DNA of 64,000 nucleotides, from assembly GCF_029395475.1 (NCBI RefSeq), contig NZ_CP113917.1, forward strand, positions 2,108,001 through 2,172,000, in the 5' to 3' direction. The notes beneath the pieces are model-generated. The model did no database searches, was not told the origin of the DNA, and saw only the letters and a list, made by a program, of their open reading frames with translations. The DNA is from Bifidobacterium sp. ESL0775. Lineage in GTDB: Bacteria > Actinomycetota > Actinomycetes > Actinomycetales > Bifidobacteriaceae. Positions 49,667-59,753 of this stretch are shown one piece after another (within the stretch, counting starts at the first letter, position 1; each line of letters starts with the position of its first letter). The translations under genes were made by a program, and so were the position numbers.

Positions 49667-51394
49667 TTACACTTCGTCTTTTCCTTTCGTGGTCCTTTTC
49701 TTCTGATTCTTTTGTTTCAAGGTTCGCGTCCATACTTTGAACCGCCAAGGTATCGTTTTCATCCTTTCCCACCACAGCTTTGTCGGCTTCACCGTTTCTC
49801 GAGCATTCCACACCATGACGATGTATGTGAATGTGATGAAAGTGCTCATGGCAGACAGGAAATTCCTAAGCGCAGTCACTCCGACATCGGACGTAGACAT
49901 CATTATCTCGACTACAGTCGATATGGACGAGAGATCTGCAGAATCGCTGTTCTCATCATAATTAAGTTGCAATAACGTTTGTATCAGTTGCCCTTGGGAG
50001 ACGTCCCTAGCCGAAGAAGGCTCTAGAACATATTGACTTATCAATGCTGCCAGATCAGGCAAACGACCAACTAATTTCGAGTACTCATCGTAGAACAGCA
50101 CAACTATCACTACACAGAAAACAACTCCTGCGAGTTGGTATGGGAACGAGTCTGCGACCCATTTCAAATCTTGATGTCGACAACTGTCGTATTCGGCGAA
50201 ACATAACAGCACAAATTCCACAAGCGCTGCTACCTCAAGAGGAATCATAATCAGACAAACATCCAGATGTGTATATAGTCTCTGATCCACAAACAACTCG
50301 CCAAGCATAGTAAGCAGCAACGAATACACAGCCATGCAGAAACCACTCCAAAAAAGCTTAGCCCTATATACCCTATTGTGTCCAGACTCCGACACAACAT
50401 TCAGAAGCGGAACAAGAAGAATTGCCAAAGCCATAGGTAAAATAACCCACCTTAAACCCAAATCCGTCTTGAGCGCCAACCACAGTCCCCAGCAGCCGAA
50501 ACCCACAACACCAACGGACAACGACAGCGGAAAGGAACCGCCGTAGACAAGACGACGCCAGAGGCTTCCCGGATTCCTCAGCTCCTCATACTTCAGTGGA
50601 ACATCAATTGAACACAAAAGAAAGCAAAAAAGAACAGCAAGAAACCAGAGAACAAGAACAAGAACACACCATTCCAACACTTTGACAGCGCCGGAATGCC
50701 ACGCATCCAATGATATCGTGCAGACCAATGCCCCACAAAGCATGACGCAAGAAGGACCGTTCCGCCCACCCCATGATGGAAAAAGGGTTTGATATTGCAT
50801 TCCCGATACACGAGGAGATGAATTTTCGCGATCGGCATCGTCTGCCCCTGGATTATATCTCAGTGCATCATATTGCCACCTTGTAGCCCATAAATCCAGA
50901 AGATTCGCAAGTATCAGAAAACCAACGGCGACTGCGGCACAGATATAACAAATCTCATGAGCCGACATGCCCCAAGCAGAGCCTCCAAGAAACACACAAT
51001 GTATAAAAAAACCAAAAACGCTAAGGGGAATAGCCGCTAAAGCCAAAACCATCCTAGAACACGGATCTGCAAAAACAGCATAAAGCCTGTATAACCAAAA
51101 CGCTTCCACCCCGGTGACAGCAACAATCAGAAGCCCACCAAGGCCGTACAATTCTTGCGTTTGCCACTCGACACCAGGATGATGGACGAAGAGAAACCAG
51201 AAGCATATCTCCTGAGCAGCTGAGAATAGAGCGGCAACGAGCGCCGCTATCTTGCGCCGTTTCTCATGTTTCTCATTCAGCACACGAAACGATACTCTTT
51301 GCTGGTAAAAGTTTTTCCAGCATGGTTTCCGCGCCAAAGAGATGATCATTTTATCAAGACAAGTGTGATATGCCACTTTGTGCCTACCTGACAT
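49667..51394 (-). CDS. Large multi-pass membrane protein of unknown function
   Basis: A 575-aa protein with roughly 11-12 hydrophobic segments, for example QEICFWFLFVHHP, AAVAVGFLILANLLDLW, LVLWFLAVLFCFLLC and VVFCVVIVVLFYDEY. A loop near QLLQLNYDENSDSADL precedes the last helix, and the tail is basic (RTLKQKNQKKRTTKGK). I recognise no family. The gene is visibly more AT-rich than its neighbours and Cys/Trp-rich, consistent with recent acquisition. There is no clear ribosome site at the ATG used; another ATG is 15 codons in. It follows the HipA-like gene convergently. Confidence 0.6.
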   Translation of the reverse strand: MSGRHKVAYHTCLDKMIISLARKPCWKNFYQQRVSFRVLNEKHEKRRKIAALVAALFSAAQEICFWFLFVHHPGVEWQTQELYGLGGLLIVAVTGVEAFWLYRLYAVFADPCSRMVLALAAIPLSVFGFFIHCVFLGGSAWGMSAHEICYICAAVAVGFLILANLLDLWATRWQYDALRYNPGADDADRENSSPRVSGMQYQTLFPSWGGRNGPSCVMLCGALVCTISLDAWHSGAVKVLEWCVLVLVLWFLAVLFCFLLCSIDVPLKYEELRNPGSLWRRLVYGGSFPLSLSVGVVGFGCWGLWLALKTDLGLRWVILPMALAILLVPLLNVVSESGHNRVYRAKLFWSGFCMAVYSLLLTMLGELFVDQRLYTHLDVCLIMIPLEVAALVEFVLLCFAEYDSCRHQDLKWVADSFPYQLAGVVFCVVIVVLFYDEYSKLVGRLPDLAALISQYVLEPSSARDVSQGQLIQTLLQLNYDENSDSADLSSISTVVEIMMSTSDVGVTALRNFLSAMSTFITFTYIVMVWNARETVKPTKLWWERMKTIPWRFKVWTRTLKQKNQKKRTTKGKDEV

Positions 51395-51789
51395 TTTTGC
51401 GCGCGTCCAATCGTAGAATCGGCAAAATTATTTATTACCGATTGTATGTTATACATGCACGTTGTCCGAAGCGCCTCCGCATATCGCAACAGCAGCCAAG
51501 AGTACATTCAGCTCCCAATCGCCAAAATGTACGACAAAGACAAAAATACACGACTTACTTCATATCGTTTTCGAAAGGTGTCTCAGCCTTTGCAACCAGC
51601 TGGTCGACATGTCTCCATGCGGGTATAAACACCATCTTCAGCAAATTTTCCAATCACAGCAGTGCTCACAACAAACCTAGCATATTCAGTCAATCGACAG
51701 GTTAAACATCAATTGCACACTGCGCACCATCGAGCAGGGAAACATGCATCCTTCACCAAATCAGCAATGTCTGCTGCGCTTCGACACAC
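51395..51789. other. AT-rich intergenic region between the unknown membrane protein and rsmI
   Basis: This 395-base gap is AT-rich and lies upstream of the membrane-protein gene and downstream of rsmI. The imperfect dyad TGTATGTTATACA near 51444-51456 may belong to the membrane-protein promoter. I see no convincing gene, terminator or repeat. Confidence 0.3.
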
Positions 51790-52686
51790 TTACTTCAGCT
51801 TCAACGTGGCGGCGTAGACGGCCTTGCGGTTGGGGAGGGAGCCGTCGGGGAGAGGGTGAGCCTTGACCACCTCGGCGATGGCGTCCTTGATACGCTCGTT
51901 GGTTTTGCTGGCACGTTCGACGGCGAGCGCGGCCAAATCATCGATGCTCAGCACACTCGCCGTGGCTTCGCCGGCCTTGAGCGCCTCGTCCTCGCTGGCG
52001 CCGGCGATGACCAGCACGATTTCGCCGCGCGGCGGGTCGTTGATGACGGACTGATGGATTTCGCCGATGGTTCCGCGACGAATCTGCTCATAGTCCTTGG
52101 TCAGCTCGCGGCACAAGGCCATCGAGCGGTCTGGGCCGAACATTTCCAGCAGATCGCCCATCGTCTCGGCGATTCGGTGCAACGTTTCGTAGAAAACGAT
52201 GGTGCGCCGCTCCCCCAGCAGAGAGCGGAAACGCTGAATGCGTTCGTTGTGCTTGCGCGGCACAAAACCCTCATAGCAGAAACGGTCGGTGGGCAGGCCG
52301 GAAAGCGCGAGCGCGTCGAGCACGGCGGACGGGCCGGGAGCGCAGGTCACCGGCAAGTCGCGCTCGATGGCACGACGGACGATGGCCACACCCGGGTCGT
52401 TGACTGTGGGCATGCCCGCGTCCGAGACCACCAATACCGTCGCCCCGCGCTCGACCTCGTCCAACAGGCCGTCGGCCTTCGCACGCTCGTTGTGGTCATG
52501 GTTGGCGACGACGCGCCCGCCAACATGCACGCCGAGCCGGTTGGCCAAATCGTAAAGCCGCCGCGTATCCTCCGCCGCGACGATGTCCGCGCGCTCGAGC
52601 AACGCCTTGAGCCTGGCCGAGGCATCACCCATATTGCCAATCGGCGTGGCAGCCAACACCACCGTCCCTCGCGGAACCTCGATCAT
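51790..52686 (-). CDS. rsmI: 16S rRNA (cytidine(1402)-2'-O)-methyltransferase
   Basis: Methylates the 2'-OH of C1402 in the ribosomal P site. The tetrapyrrole-methylase fold opens GTVVLAATPIGNMGDASARL, with AEDTRRLYDLANRLGV, VSDAGMPTVNDPG and FVPRKHNERIQR. The frame continues 60 codons upstream to about 52860 with an acidic, repetitive peptide (NVIDERNVHENGGGGRD). I place the start at 52686, where GGAAG lies eight bases upstream and family proteins begin, but the longer form is possible because other proteins here carry similar acidic inserts. Core length is 298 aa. Confidence 0.88.
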   Translation of the reverse strand: MIEVPRGTVVLAATPIGNMGDASARLKALLERADIVAAEDTRRLYDLANRLGVHVGGRVVANHDHNERAKADGLLDEVERGATVLVVSDAGMPTVNDPGVAIVRRAIERDLPVTCAPGPSAVLDALALSGLPTDRFCYEGFVPRKHNERIQRFRSLLGERRTIVFYETLHRIAETMGDLLEMFGPDRSMALCRELTKDYEQIRRGTIGEIHQSVINDPPRGEIVLVIAGASEDEALKAGEATASVLSIDDLAALAVERASKTNERIKDAIAEVVKAHPLPDGSLPNRKAVYAATLKLK

Positions 52687-53105
52687 CACACCGTCTTCCA
52701 CGACTCCCCGTTCATGGGTTTCGTCTTCCGCCAAGTCACGTCCACCGCCACCATTTTCATGAACATTACGCTCATCAATCACGTTTTCTTGCATGTCGCG
52801 TTCCCCGGCTTCGTTTTCCGCAGCTTCCATATCGCTTGTTCCCATACTCCAAGTATCCATCACCACAATGACGCAGATAGTTTCGCAGAATCACGGAACT
52901 TCCCGACTTTAGTGCTTCTAACCGGTTATCCCGCCCTGTGTGACACGGGCTTGGCGGACAAAAGCGGTAGTGACCGGCTAGAGCAAAAAGATTATCCGCA
53001 GTGAACACCGTCGGGCAACCTTCTTAGAATCCGGAAGTAGGTATCGGCGTTGAGAATCGTATACATAAGACGACAAGCACCGCCGAATACGAAAAGGGGC
53101 ATTAA

Positions 53106-53930
53106 ATGCAATACATTACTAAAACCATCAAAGGCATCGACGGGAGCACCGCCACGCTCACCGGCTACATCATCGACAATTCGCCCGAGATCGACCCGAA
53201 TCGTCGCCGTCCGGCGGTGCTCATCTTCCCTGGCGGCGGGTTCAACAAGGTGACCGACCGTGAGGCCGAACCCATCGCGATGATGGCCGTGGGCGCGGGC
53301 GTGCAGGCGTTCGTGCTGCGCTATTCCATCGCGCCCTCGCGCTACCCGGTGCAGATGCTCGAAGGTGCCGAGGCCATGAAGATCATCCGCGAGAACGCCG
53401 AAGCCTGGCACATCAATCCCGAAGCCGTCACCGTCATCGGCTTCTCCTGCGGTGGCCAGCTCGCAGCCTCGATGGCGACCACCACCGGCGACGACGTGAT
53501 GCGCGAAAACGGCTACGACCCGGACGAGGTGCGCGCCAACGGCCTTGCACTGGGCTATTCGGTGCTCACCGCCGGCAAATACACGCACGCGGGCACAGTC
53601 GACAAGCTGCTCGGCGAGAAGAAAACCGATCAGAAGATGCTCGATGAAATCTCCTGCGAGAAGCACGTGGACGCCAAGACACCGACCACCTTCATCTGGC
53701 AGACCGTCACCGACGCGGTGGTGCCGGTACAGAACTCGCTGCTCTTCATCAACGCCTGCGTCGACGCCGGCGTGCCCGTCGAAGCGCACATCTTCCCGCA
53801 CGGCCCGCACAGCCTCTCGCTGGACACCGCTGAGACGGCCGCGGCCGGCAACACCGCGCAGATCGAGCCGAGCGCCCAGGTCTGGCCGAGCCTCTGGGCC
53901 GCGTGGATCAAGCGCAACTTCGTCAAGTAG
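53106..53930 (+). CDS. Alpha/beta-hydrolase, esterase-like
   Basis: Cytoplasmic alpha/beta-hydrolase of the carboxylesterase/acetyl-esterase type, 274 aa. The oxyanion loop is FPGGGFNKVTDREAEP, the nucleophile elbow GFSCGGQLAAS, the acid likely the Asp in QTVTDAVVPVQNS, and the His in FPHGPHSLSLDT, so the triad is complete. No signal peptide, so it acts on an imported substrate such as acetylated sugars; this is inference. A strong bidirectional terminator follows and the next gene is convergent. Confidence 0.88.
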   Translation: MQYITKTIKGIDGSTATLTGYIIDNSPEIDPNRRRPAVLIFPGGGFNKVTDREAEPIAMMAVGAGVQAFVLRYSIAPSRYPVQMLEGAEAMKIIRENAEAWHINPEAVTVIGFSCGGQLAASMATTTGDDVMRENGYDPDEVRANGLALGYSVLTAGKYTHAGTVDKLLGEKKTDQKMLDEISCEKHVDAKTPTTFIWQTVTDAVVPVQNSLLFINACVDAGVPVEAHIFPHGPHSLSLDTAETAAAGNTAQIEPSAQVWPSLWAAWIKRNFVK

Positions 53931-53974
53931 TAATGATCGAATCCCGGCCTTGCCGGTTTACTTCATCATTGCGT

Positions 53975-54014
53975 CAGGAACCCGCCAAACTCCCAACGGT
54001 TTGGCGGGTTCCTG
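53975..54014. terminator. Bidirectional terminator between the esterase and LacI genes
   Basis: A perfect 16-bp stem CAGGAACCCGCCAAAC / GTTTGGCGGGTTCCTG with an 8-base loop lies between two convergent genes, 45 bases after each stop. Confidence 0.8.
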
Positions 54015-54059
54015 TATAAATCTGCGAAAAACAAACGCAAACAGCAAGCGTAAACAGCG

Positions 54060-55097
54060 CTATCGCCTGTGACGCCACCTGCGCATGACATGCCCGGAGG
54101 AGCTTCGAACCACCAAATTGGTGTCGAACACCTCTTTATGCACCTCGTCGTCCCCGTTGATGGCTTGCAGCAGCAGCTCAATGACCCGCCTGCTTTCCTG
54201 GCGGACGGGCTGTTCAACGCTCGTCAGCCCGAACGCGAACGCCAGATCATTGCCATCGATGCCGACCACTGAAACCTGCCGCCCCGGCTCGATCCTGCGG
54301 TTGCGCAACGCCTGTATGGCGCCCATCGCCATCTCGTCGGACGAGGCGACGATGGCGGTGACATCGGGCCTGCGGTTAAGCAGCACGTTGGTCGCCGCGA
54401 ACCCGTTATGCGCGGTCATGATGTCTGAGGGGGAATCAAGGCTGTCGCTGTATTCCAGGCCATGGTCGCGCAACGCGTTGCGCCAGGCGTCGCGGCGACG
54501 TTGGGTGGGGGCGTTCGGGCACTTGTCGTTGGTCATTCCTGAAAGGTGGCCGATGACCTTGTGGCCCAGGCCGATCAGATGCTCGCACGCCTTGGTCATG
54601 GCCAGCTCATCGTCGATGCCCACGCAGGAAAACCCCGGCTGGTCCACCGACAGAAACGCCGCGGGCACGTTCAGCGAGCGCAGAAGCTCGACCTCGTGCT
54701 CGTCGAAGAACAGGGAGAGCACCACCACGGCGTCGACCTTGCTGCGCAGGACCTCCGGATCGAAGGTCTTCCTGCCGACATCGTAATAATCCGGCAAGGT
54801 ATACACCAGCGCGTCGTAATCATGCTCGCGCAACGTCAGCTCAGCGGCCTCGATGGCGTTAGCGAAGAACCAACGGGAGGCATCCGGAAGCACCAGTCCC
54901 ACCGTATGCATGGAACCGCTCGCCAAGGACGCGGCGCTGTGCGAGGGGGTGTACCCCAGCTCGGCGGCCACTTGAAGGACGTGGGCGCGCGTGGATTTCC
55001 CGACACCAGGCAGGCCGCGGATGGCACGAGAGACGGTGGCCGTGGAGACATGCGCCTGCGAAGCCACCTCCTCGATCCTGACCTTTTTCGTACCCAT
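54060..55097 (-). CDS. LacI-family regulator of the GH65/ABC/GH172 locus
   Basis: DNA-binding sugar-responsive regulator, 345 aa. HTH VRIEEVASQAHVSTATVSRA, hinge YTPSHSAASLASGSMHTVGL, effector domain with IVASSDEMAMGAIQALRNRR. AGAGG seven bases before the ATG at 55097 fixes the start; 18 upstream codons are ignored. It lies last on the same strand as GH65, permeases and binding protein. The shared AGTAARCGCTTACT dyad over two promoters of the locus is its most likely operator. The effector is probably the imported sugar or its phosphate. Confidence 0.92.
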   Translation of the reverse strand: MGTKKVRIEEVASQAHVSTATVSRAIRGLPGVGKSTRAHVLQVAAELGYTPSHSAASLASGSMHTVGLVLPDASRWFFANAIEAAELTLREHDYDALVYTLPDYYDVGRKTFDPEVLRSKVDAVVVLSLFFDEHEVELLRSLNVPAAFLSVDQPGFSCVGIDDELAMTKACEHLIGLGHKVIGHLSGMTNDKCPNAPTQRRRDAWRNALRDHGLEYSDSLDSPSDIMTAHNGFAATNVLLNRRPDVTAIVASSDEMAMGAIQALRNRRIEPGRQVSVVGIDGNDLAFAFGLTSVEQPVRQESRRVIELLLQAINGDDEVHKEVFDTNLVVRSSSGHVMRRWRHRR

Positions 55098-55268
55098 CCT
55101 GACACCTCTGCAACATTGCCTATATAAAGAATAACAAGTATTCTTTACCATTCATTCCGTAATTCATCGAATGAATGTGATTACACCAATATAACCAATT
55201 ATAGTGATGCAAGCCAATTTGCAAGTGGGTTTACCGGGAAGGGTGAACAAGCCGGCCGAAAGAACGGG

Positions 55269-57581
55269 TCAGATCTCGCGCGATTCCCCGTCCACGATGA
55301 GCGTGACGGGGCCGCCGGAAAGACGTTGGATATCGACTCCGTCATGGCTCACCGTGACCTTGAGACGCGATCCGCGCACCAGGATCTGATAGGTGAGGCT
55401 CCGCCATTGCTCAGGCAGACGCGGGTTCATCGAGATCTCGTCGCCTCCGGAATCGCGCAGGCCGCCAAAGCCCGCCACCACAGACATCCAGACCCCGCCG
55501 GCCGACGCCAGATGGATACCGTCGGTGGTGTTGCTGTGCAGGTTGGCGACATCAGCGTAAAGCGATTCAAGGAAGTATTTCATCGCCAGCTCGCCATGGC
55601 CGACCTCGGCGGCGATGATGCACTGCGAAGCCGCGGAAAGCGAGGAATCCCCGGTGGTCAGCGGATCGTAGAAGTCGAAATCGCGCCGCTTGGAATCCAA
55701 GTCGAAGCTCGAGGAGAGCATGTAGAGCGCCAGGACGGTGTCCACCTGCTTCAGGACGCGACGGCGGTAGATCACCAACGGATGGTAATGCAAGAGCAGC
55801 GGGCGTTCGGTGTCGTGCTCGAAATCCCAAGGCTCGCGACGCATGATGTCGTCGTCCTGGAGGTGGATGTTGAGCTTCTCGTCGTACGGCAGCTTCATCC
55901 TGTCGGCGGCCTCGCGCCAATGCGCGGGCTCGTCGAGTTTTAGCTCCAAGCGGCTCACCGCGGCCTCACGGTCCTCGTTGTTCAGCTGTTCCAAGGCGTC
56001 CGCGGCCTTGCGCAGGTTGAATTGCGCCATGACGTTGGTGTAGTAATTGTCATCCACCATCGCGGTGTATTCGTCCGGCCCGGTCACGGTGTTGATGTGG
56101 AAGGTGCCGTCACGGCCTATGTAGCCGATGCTCGCCCACATCCTCGCCGTCTCGACCAGGATGTCGATGCCCTGCGTGGCCATGAACTCATGGTCGCCGG
56201 TCAGGGAAACGTATTGGTAGACGGCGTAGGCGATGTCCGAATCGATATGATACTGCGCGGTGCCCGCCTCGAAGAAGGCCGAGGCCTCCTCGCCGTTGAT
56301 GGTGCGCCACGGGAACAGCGCCCCGTCCACGCTCATCATCCTGGCGCGTTTGCGCGCGGCCGGCAGCATACGGTACCGGTAGGAGAGGATGTCGCGGGCC
56401 CGCTCCGGGTTCGTGTAGATCAGGAACGGGACGATGAACGTCTCGGTGTCCCAGAAATAATGGCCGGAATAGCCGGTGCCGCTCAATCCCTTGGCCGAGA
56501 CTCCGTTGGTAACGGTCGCGGTGGCTTGGGCCAGTTGGAACAGCTCCCAATGCATCACCTGCTGGAGGCGGCCATCGCCGCCGTCATCGATGAGCACGTC
56601 GGTCTTGTCCCAGAAATCGCTGAGCCATTGGCGCTGCTGCTCCGCGATCGACTCATAGCCCAGGTTCACGGCCCAGTTGAGCGTCTGGGAGCATTTATTG
56701 ATCAGCGAGGAGGAATTCCGCTCGCCGTCGATGGCGACCTGGAGTCCTCTATCGATTCCGATGGGATTGATCGGATAAGAATTATAGGAAGTGAAGCGCT
56801 CCACGCGCTTTTCGCCGCCGTCGGGCACCTCGACGTCGAAGACCTCGTGGATCATCTGGCCGTCAAGCTGCTGGCAGAAGCCCACGGCCATGGTGAGCTC
56901 GGAATGCAGGCAGTGGAAGGCGCCGAAGCTCTCGTCGGCGACGCCACGGGAGATGGCGTCGACCTCGAGTTTGCGCAGGCCGCCGTCGGCGATCATGTCA
57001 GCCTTGCGCGGATCGACGTCACGCGAGACGATCGGGTGGTCGGTGTTCATCTTGCCTTCGACGTGCACCTTGAGGGTGCGCCCGTGCGCGCGCAACGTGG
57101 TCACCGTGGCCATCAGGTCGGCACGGAACAGGCAGACCATGGTGACGATATCGACGTCGAGGCTCGCCCCGTCGCCTATCTCATAGGTGTAGGAGCGGGT
57201 GGAGGTGCCCGCCTTGAAATCAACGCTCTGCGAGATCTCCACCGGATCGGCGAGTTCCTTGCCGTCGATCGAGAACTTGAAATCCACGGTGTCGGGAACG
57301 CCTTGGATGACCTGCCCGACGCGCGCGAAACCGTAAGCCTCCTCGGCATGGCGGATGGAGAACGTCTCGTGGAAACCGCTCAGGAACGTTCCCGAACCCA
57401 GGTTTCGCGGGCCGTTCGCCTCGCCGCGCACGCCAATGGTGCCATTCGACAGCGAGAACAACGTGGCGGACTCGGAATCGGGATAACCATATTCACTGAA
57501 TTTCCACGGGTCGATGGGATAACGCCTGCTATCCAGCGGATCGTGCGCCAAATCCTTCTGTAATTTCAAGTCACCGAGCAA
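55269..57581 (-). CDS. GH65 family glycoside hydrolase/phosphorylase
   Basis: Cytoplasmic GH65 enzyme, 770 aa, the class that includes maltose, trehalose and kojibiose phosphorylases. The family blocks are GYSGHYFWDTETFIVPFLIY (376-380 FWDTE), the general-acid Glu504 in NTVTGPDEYTAMVDDNYYTN, and a C-terminal phosphate-site region HLASAGGVWMSVVAGFGGLR. Translation starts at TTG, with GAGAGG eight bases before it. It follows two permease genes by 125 bases. Beta-phosphoglucomutase, the usual partner, is not in the window. The disaccharide is unknown; phosphorolysis would save one ATP per sugar. Confidence 0.92.
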   Translation of the reverse strand: MLGDLKLQKDLAHDPLDSRRYPIDPWKFSEYGYPDSESATLFSLSNGTIGVRGEANGPRNLGSGTFLSGFHETFSIRHAEEAYGFARVGQVIQGVPDTVDFKFSIDGKELADPVEISQSVDFKAGTSTRSYTYEIGDGASLDVDIVTMVCLFRADLMATVTTLRAHGRTLKVHVEGKMNTDHPIVSRDVDPRKADMIADGGLRKLEVDAISRGVADESFGAFHCLHSELTMAVGFCQQLDGQMIHEVFDVEVPDGGEKRVERFTSYNSYPINPIGIDRGLQVAIDGERNSSSLINKCSQTLNWAVNLGYESIAEQQRQWLSDFWDKTDVLIDDGGDGRLQQVMHWELFQLAQATATVTNGVSAKGLSGTGYSGHYFWDTETFIVPFLIYTNPERARDILSYRYRMLPAARKRARMMSVDGALFPWRTINGEEASAFFEAGTAQYHIDSDIAYAVYQYVSLTGDHEFMATQGIDILVETARMWASIGYIGRDGTFHINTVTGPDEYTAMVDDNYYTNVMAQFNLRKAADALEQLNNEDREAAVSRLELKLDEPAHWREAADRMKLPYDEKLNIHLQDDDIMRREPWDFEHDTERPLLLHYHPLVIYRRRVLKQVDTVLALYMLSSSFDLDSKRRDFDFYDPLTTGDSSLSAASQCIIAAEVGHGELAMKYFLESLYADVANLHSNTTDGIHLASAGGVWMSVVAGFGGLRDSGGDEISMNPRLPEQWRSLTYQILVRGSRLKVTVSHDGVDIQRLSGGPVTLIVDGESREI

Positions 57582-57603
57582 CGGTTTTACCTCTCTAAAA
57601 TTC

Positions 57604-57651
57604 TGTTGTCCGCCGGTCTGACGATACGACTTGCCTTTCCGACGGACAACA
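57604..57651. promoter_or_regulatory. Long-loop hairpin between the permease and GH65 genes
   Basis: TGTTGTCCGCCGG and CCGACGGACAACA (12 of 13 pairs) flank a 22-base loop, 22 bases before the GH65 start. With no U tract it looks more like an mRNA-processing or stabilising stem that separates transport from GH65 expression than like a terminator. Confidence 0.45.
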
Positions 57652-57706
57652 GCACATACATTAACGATGTTCCGCCCACGTGCCAGACGCGCGGGCGGCC
57701 GGCCGA

Positions 57707-58609
57707 TTAACCCTTCACCGCGCCAGCGAGCATACCACGGACGAAGTAGCGCTGCAGGAACAGGAACACCAGCACCGGCACGATCATGGCGATGAACGCG
57801 CCAGGAGCGAGGAGGTACCAGGCCGAGCCACGCGAGCCGACCATATCGGAAAGCCGTGCGGTCAATGGGGCTGTCGCGGGCGTGTTGCCGGCGAAGGCCA
57901 AGGCCACCAGCAGATCGTTCCAGACCCAGAGGAACTGGAAGATGGCGAACGAGGCCACGGCGGGGACCATGAGCGGCAGCACGATCTTCAGGAAGACCTG
58001 CACGTCGCCGGCGCCGTCGACCTTCGCGGCCTCGACGAGCTCACGAGGTATGTCGCACATGAAGTTGTGGAGCATGAAGATCGCCAGCGGCAGGCCGAAG
58101 ATGGTGTGGCACAGCCACAGCACCCAGAAGGTGTTGTTGATGCCCCACTTGACGTATTGGGTCAGCAGCGGGATCATCGTCACCTGCACGGGCACGACCT
58201 GCAACGCGAAGACGATTACGAAGAGGATGTTCTTGCCCGGGAAATCGCACCATGCGAACGCGTAGGCGGCCAACAGGGCCAGCGTAATCGGGATGAGCAC
58301 GCCGGGGATGGTGATGACGAACGAGTTGATCAGGTAGCTGCCCAGGTTGTAGCCGCTGCCGAGAACGGTCTTGTAGTTGGCCAGGCCGAAGTCCGACCAG
58401 TTCTTCGGCAGCAGGCTCGTCCACCAACCGGAGGTGGAGATGGCCATGCGGTTCTGCCGGAAGCTGGTGACCAAAAGGCCGACCGTAGGAATCGTCCACA
58501 GGGCGGCGATGATGATGGAGATCGCGGTCGCCCAAGGCGAGGACAGCTTGTTCTTGGTACGAATCAACGCCTTTTCGCGACGTGTCAGCTTTTTCTTTTT
58601 CTCACTCAT
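57707..58609 (-). CDS. Carbohydrate ABC permease, MalG-like
   Basis: Inner-membrane permease of a CUT1 importer, 300 aa, six helices. The EAA loop ELVEAAKVDGAGDVQVFLKI that contacts the ATPase is intact, followed by LPLMVPAVASFAIFQFLWVW. The N-terminus is basic (MSEKKKKLTRREKALIRTKN). Its ATG overlaps the stop of the upstream permease by four bases (ATGA), so the pair is coupled. The ATPase is not in the window; bifidobacterial CUT1 systems often share one encoded elsewhere. Confidence 0.93.
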   Translation of the reverse strand: MSEKKKKLTRREKALIRTKNKLSSPWATAISIIIAALWTIPTVGLLVTSFRQNRMAISTSGWWTSLLPKNWSDFGLANYKTVLGSGYNLGSYLINSFVITIPGVLIPITLALLAAYAFAWCDFPGKNILFVIVFALQVVPVQVTMIPLLTQYVKWGINNTFWVLWLCHTIFGLPLAIFMLHNFMCDIPRELVEAAKVDGAGDVQVFLKIVLPLMVPAVASFAIFQFLWVWNDLLVALAFAGNTPATAPLTARLSDMVGSRGSAWYLLAPGAFIAMIVPVLVFLFLQRYFVRGMLAGAVKG

Positions 58610-59589
58610 CGTACGTCCTGCGACTTTCTCAACTGGAAGATATTGAACACGACCACGGGGATGACGATGATGAACATCAAGACCGCCAGGGCCGCGCCGA
58701 GGCCGGTGTTCTGGTTCTGGAACGACTGGGTATAGAACTCGTTGGCGATGACGGAGGTGTCATAGTTGCCGGCGGTCATCGTTCGCACGATATCGAAGGA
58801 CTTCAGACCCGCCATGGCGACCGTGGTGACGACCACGACGATCGAGGGGCGGATCATGGGGATGGTCAGGTAGATGAACTGCTGCCATCCGTTGAGGCCG
58901 TCAAGCCTGGAAGCCTCCACGAGGTCTTCCGGAATGCCTTTGATCGCGGTGGAAAGCACCGTCATCGCGTAGCCCGCCTCGATCCAGATCATCACGAAGA
59001 TGAGAAGGAAGGTGTTGAGCGGGGCGTTCATCAGCCATTGCGGGGCCGTGACCGTGTGTCCGAAAAGCTTGGCGACCCACACATAGACCGCCGAAAGCAG
59101 GCCGACGCGCTGGTCGTAGACGAACTTCCAGATGATGGAGGCGCCCACCATCGAGATGGCCATAGGCAGGAAGATCAGCATCTTCGCGAACTTCTCGTAA
59201 CGCGTGCGATCGACGAGGACCGCGTAGACCAGGCCGACGATCGTCGACACCAGCGGGACCAGGATGGTCCACAGGACCGTGTTGAGCAGAACCCGCAGGA
59301 AATCAGGGTTCGTGAAAATCTGTACGTAATTGGCCCATCCCACGCCTTGCGTGCCGTCGCGACCGTAGAACGAGTTCCTGAACGTCACGATGCTCGGATA
59401 AATCAGGCCAAAGCAAATAAGCGCCAAACTCGGCAGCAGGAAAAGCAGTGCCACCCCCCATGATGGCATGCGCTTGGGCAGATTGGTGATGAACAGCACC
59501 ACCGCCACTACAACGACGAACAACAATATGGCGAACAACATCGCCACTATTTTCTGGACACCCGATTCCGGGTGCAGCAATATATCCAT
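58606..59589 (-). CDS. Carbohydrate ABC permease, MalF-like
   Basis: CUT1 importer permease, 327 aa. There is an extra N-terminal hydrophobic segment (VAMLFAILLFVVVVAVVLF) before the six-helix core, and the EAA loop reads DLVEASRLDGLNGWQQFIYL. GGAGG seven bases before the ATG at 59589 sets the start; 27 upstream codons are ignored. It lies 224 bases after the binding-protein gene, with a stem-loop in the gap, and is coupled to the MalG-like gene. Confidence 0.93.
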   Translation of the reverse strand: MDILLHPESGVQKIVAMLFAILLFVVVVAVVLFITNLPKRMPSWGVALLFLLPSLALICFGLIYPSIVTFRNSFYGRDGTQGVGWANYVQIFTNPDFLRVLLNTVLWTILVPLVSTIVGLVYAVLVDRTRYEKFAKMLIFLPMAISMVGASIIWKFVYDQRVGLLSAVYVWVAKLFGHTVTAPQWLMNAPLNTFLLIFVMIWIEAGYAMTVLSTAIKGIPEDLVEASRLDGLNGWQQFIYLTIPMIRPSIVVVVTTVAMAGLKSFDIVRTMTAGNYDTSVIANEFYTQSFQNQNTGLGAALAVLMFIIVIPVVVFNIFQLRKSQDVR

Positions 59590-59753
59590 GACACCGCCTC
59601 CATGCGGTCGATTCATCGGGGCTGCCGCGGACGCTTGACGGCGGACTTCCGCCATGCGAATTGAATACAAGCAACGTTAACGATTGCGATTGTCTGTCTT
59701 ACAAACAAGCAACCCGATATAGATACGTTTTACATTTTGATGCGACCATGAAT

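Noticed and set aside
52687..52860. RsmI extended N-terminally by about 58 residues
   Set aside because: The extra peptide is repetitive and acidic and lies outside the methylase domain; the ribosome site fits the inner ATG. Kept only as an alternative.
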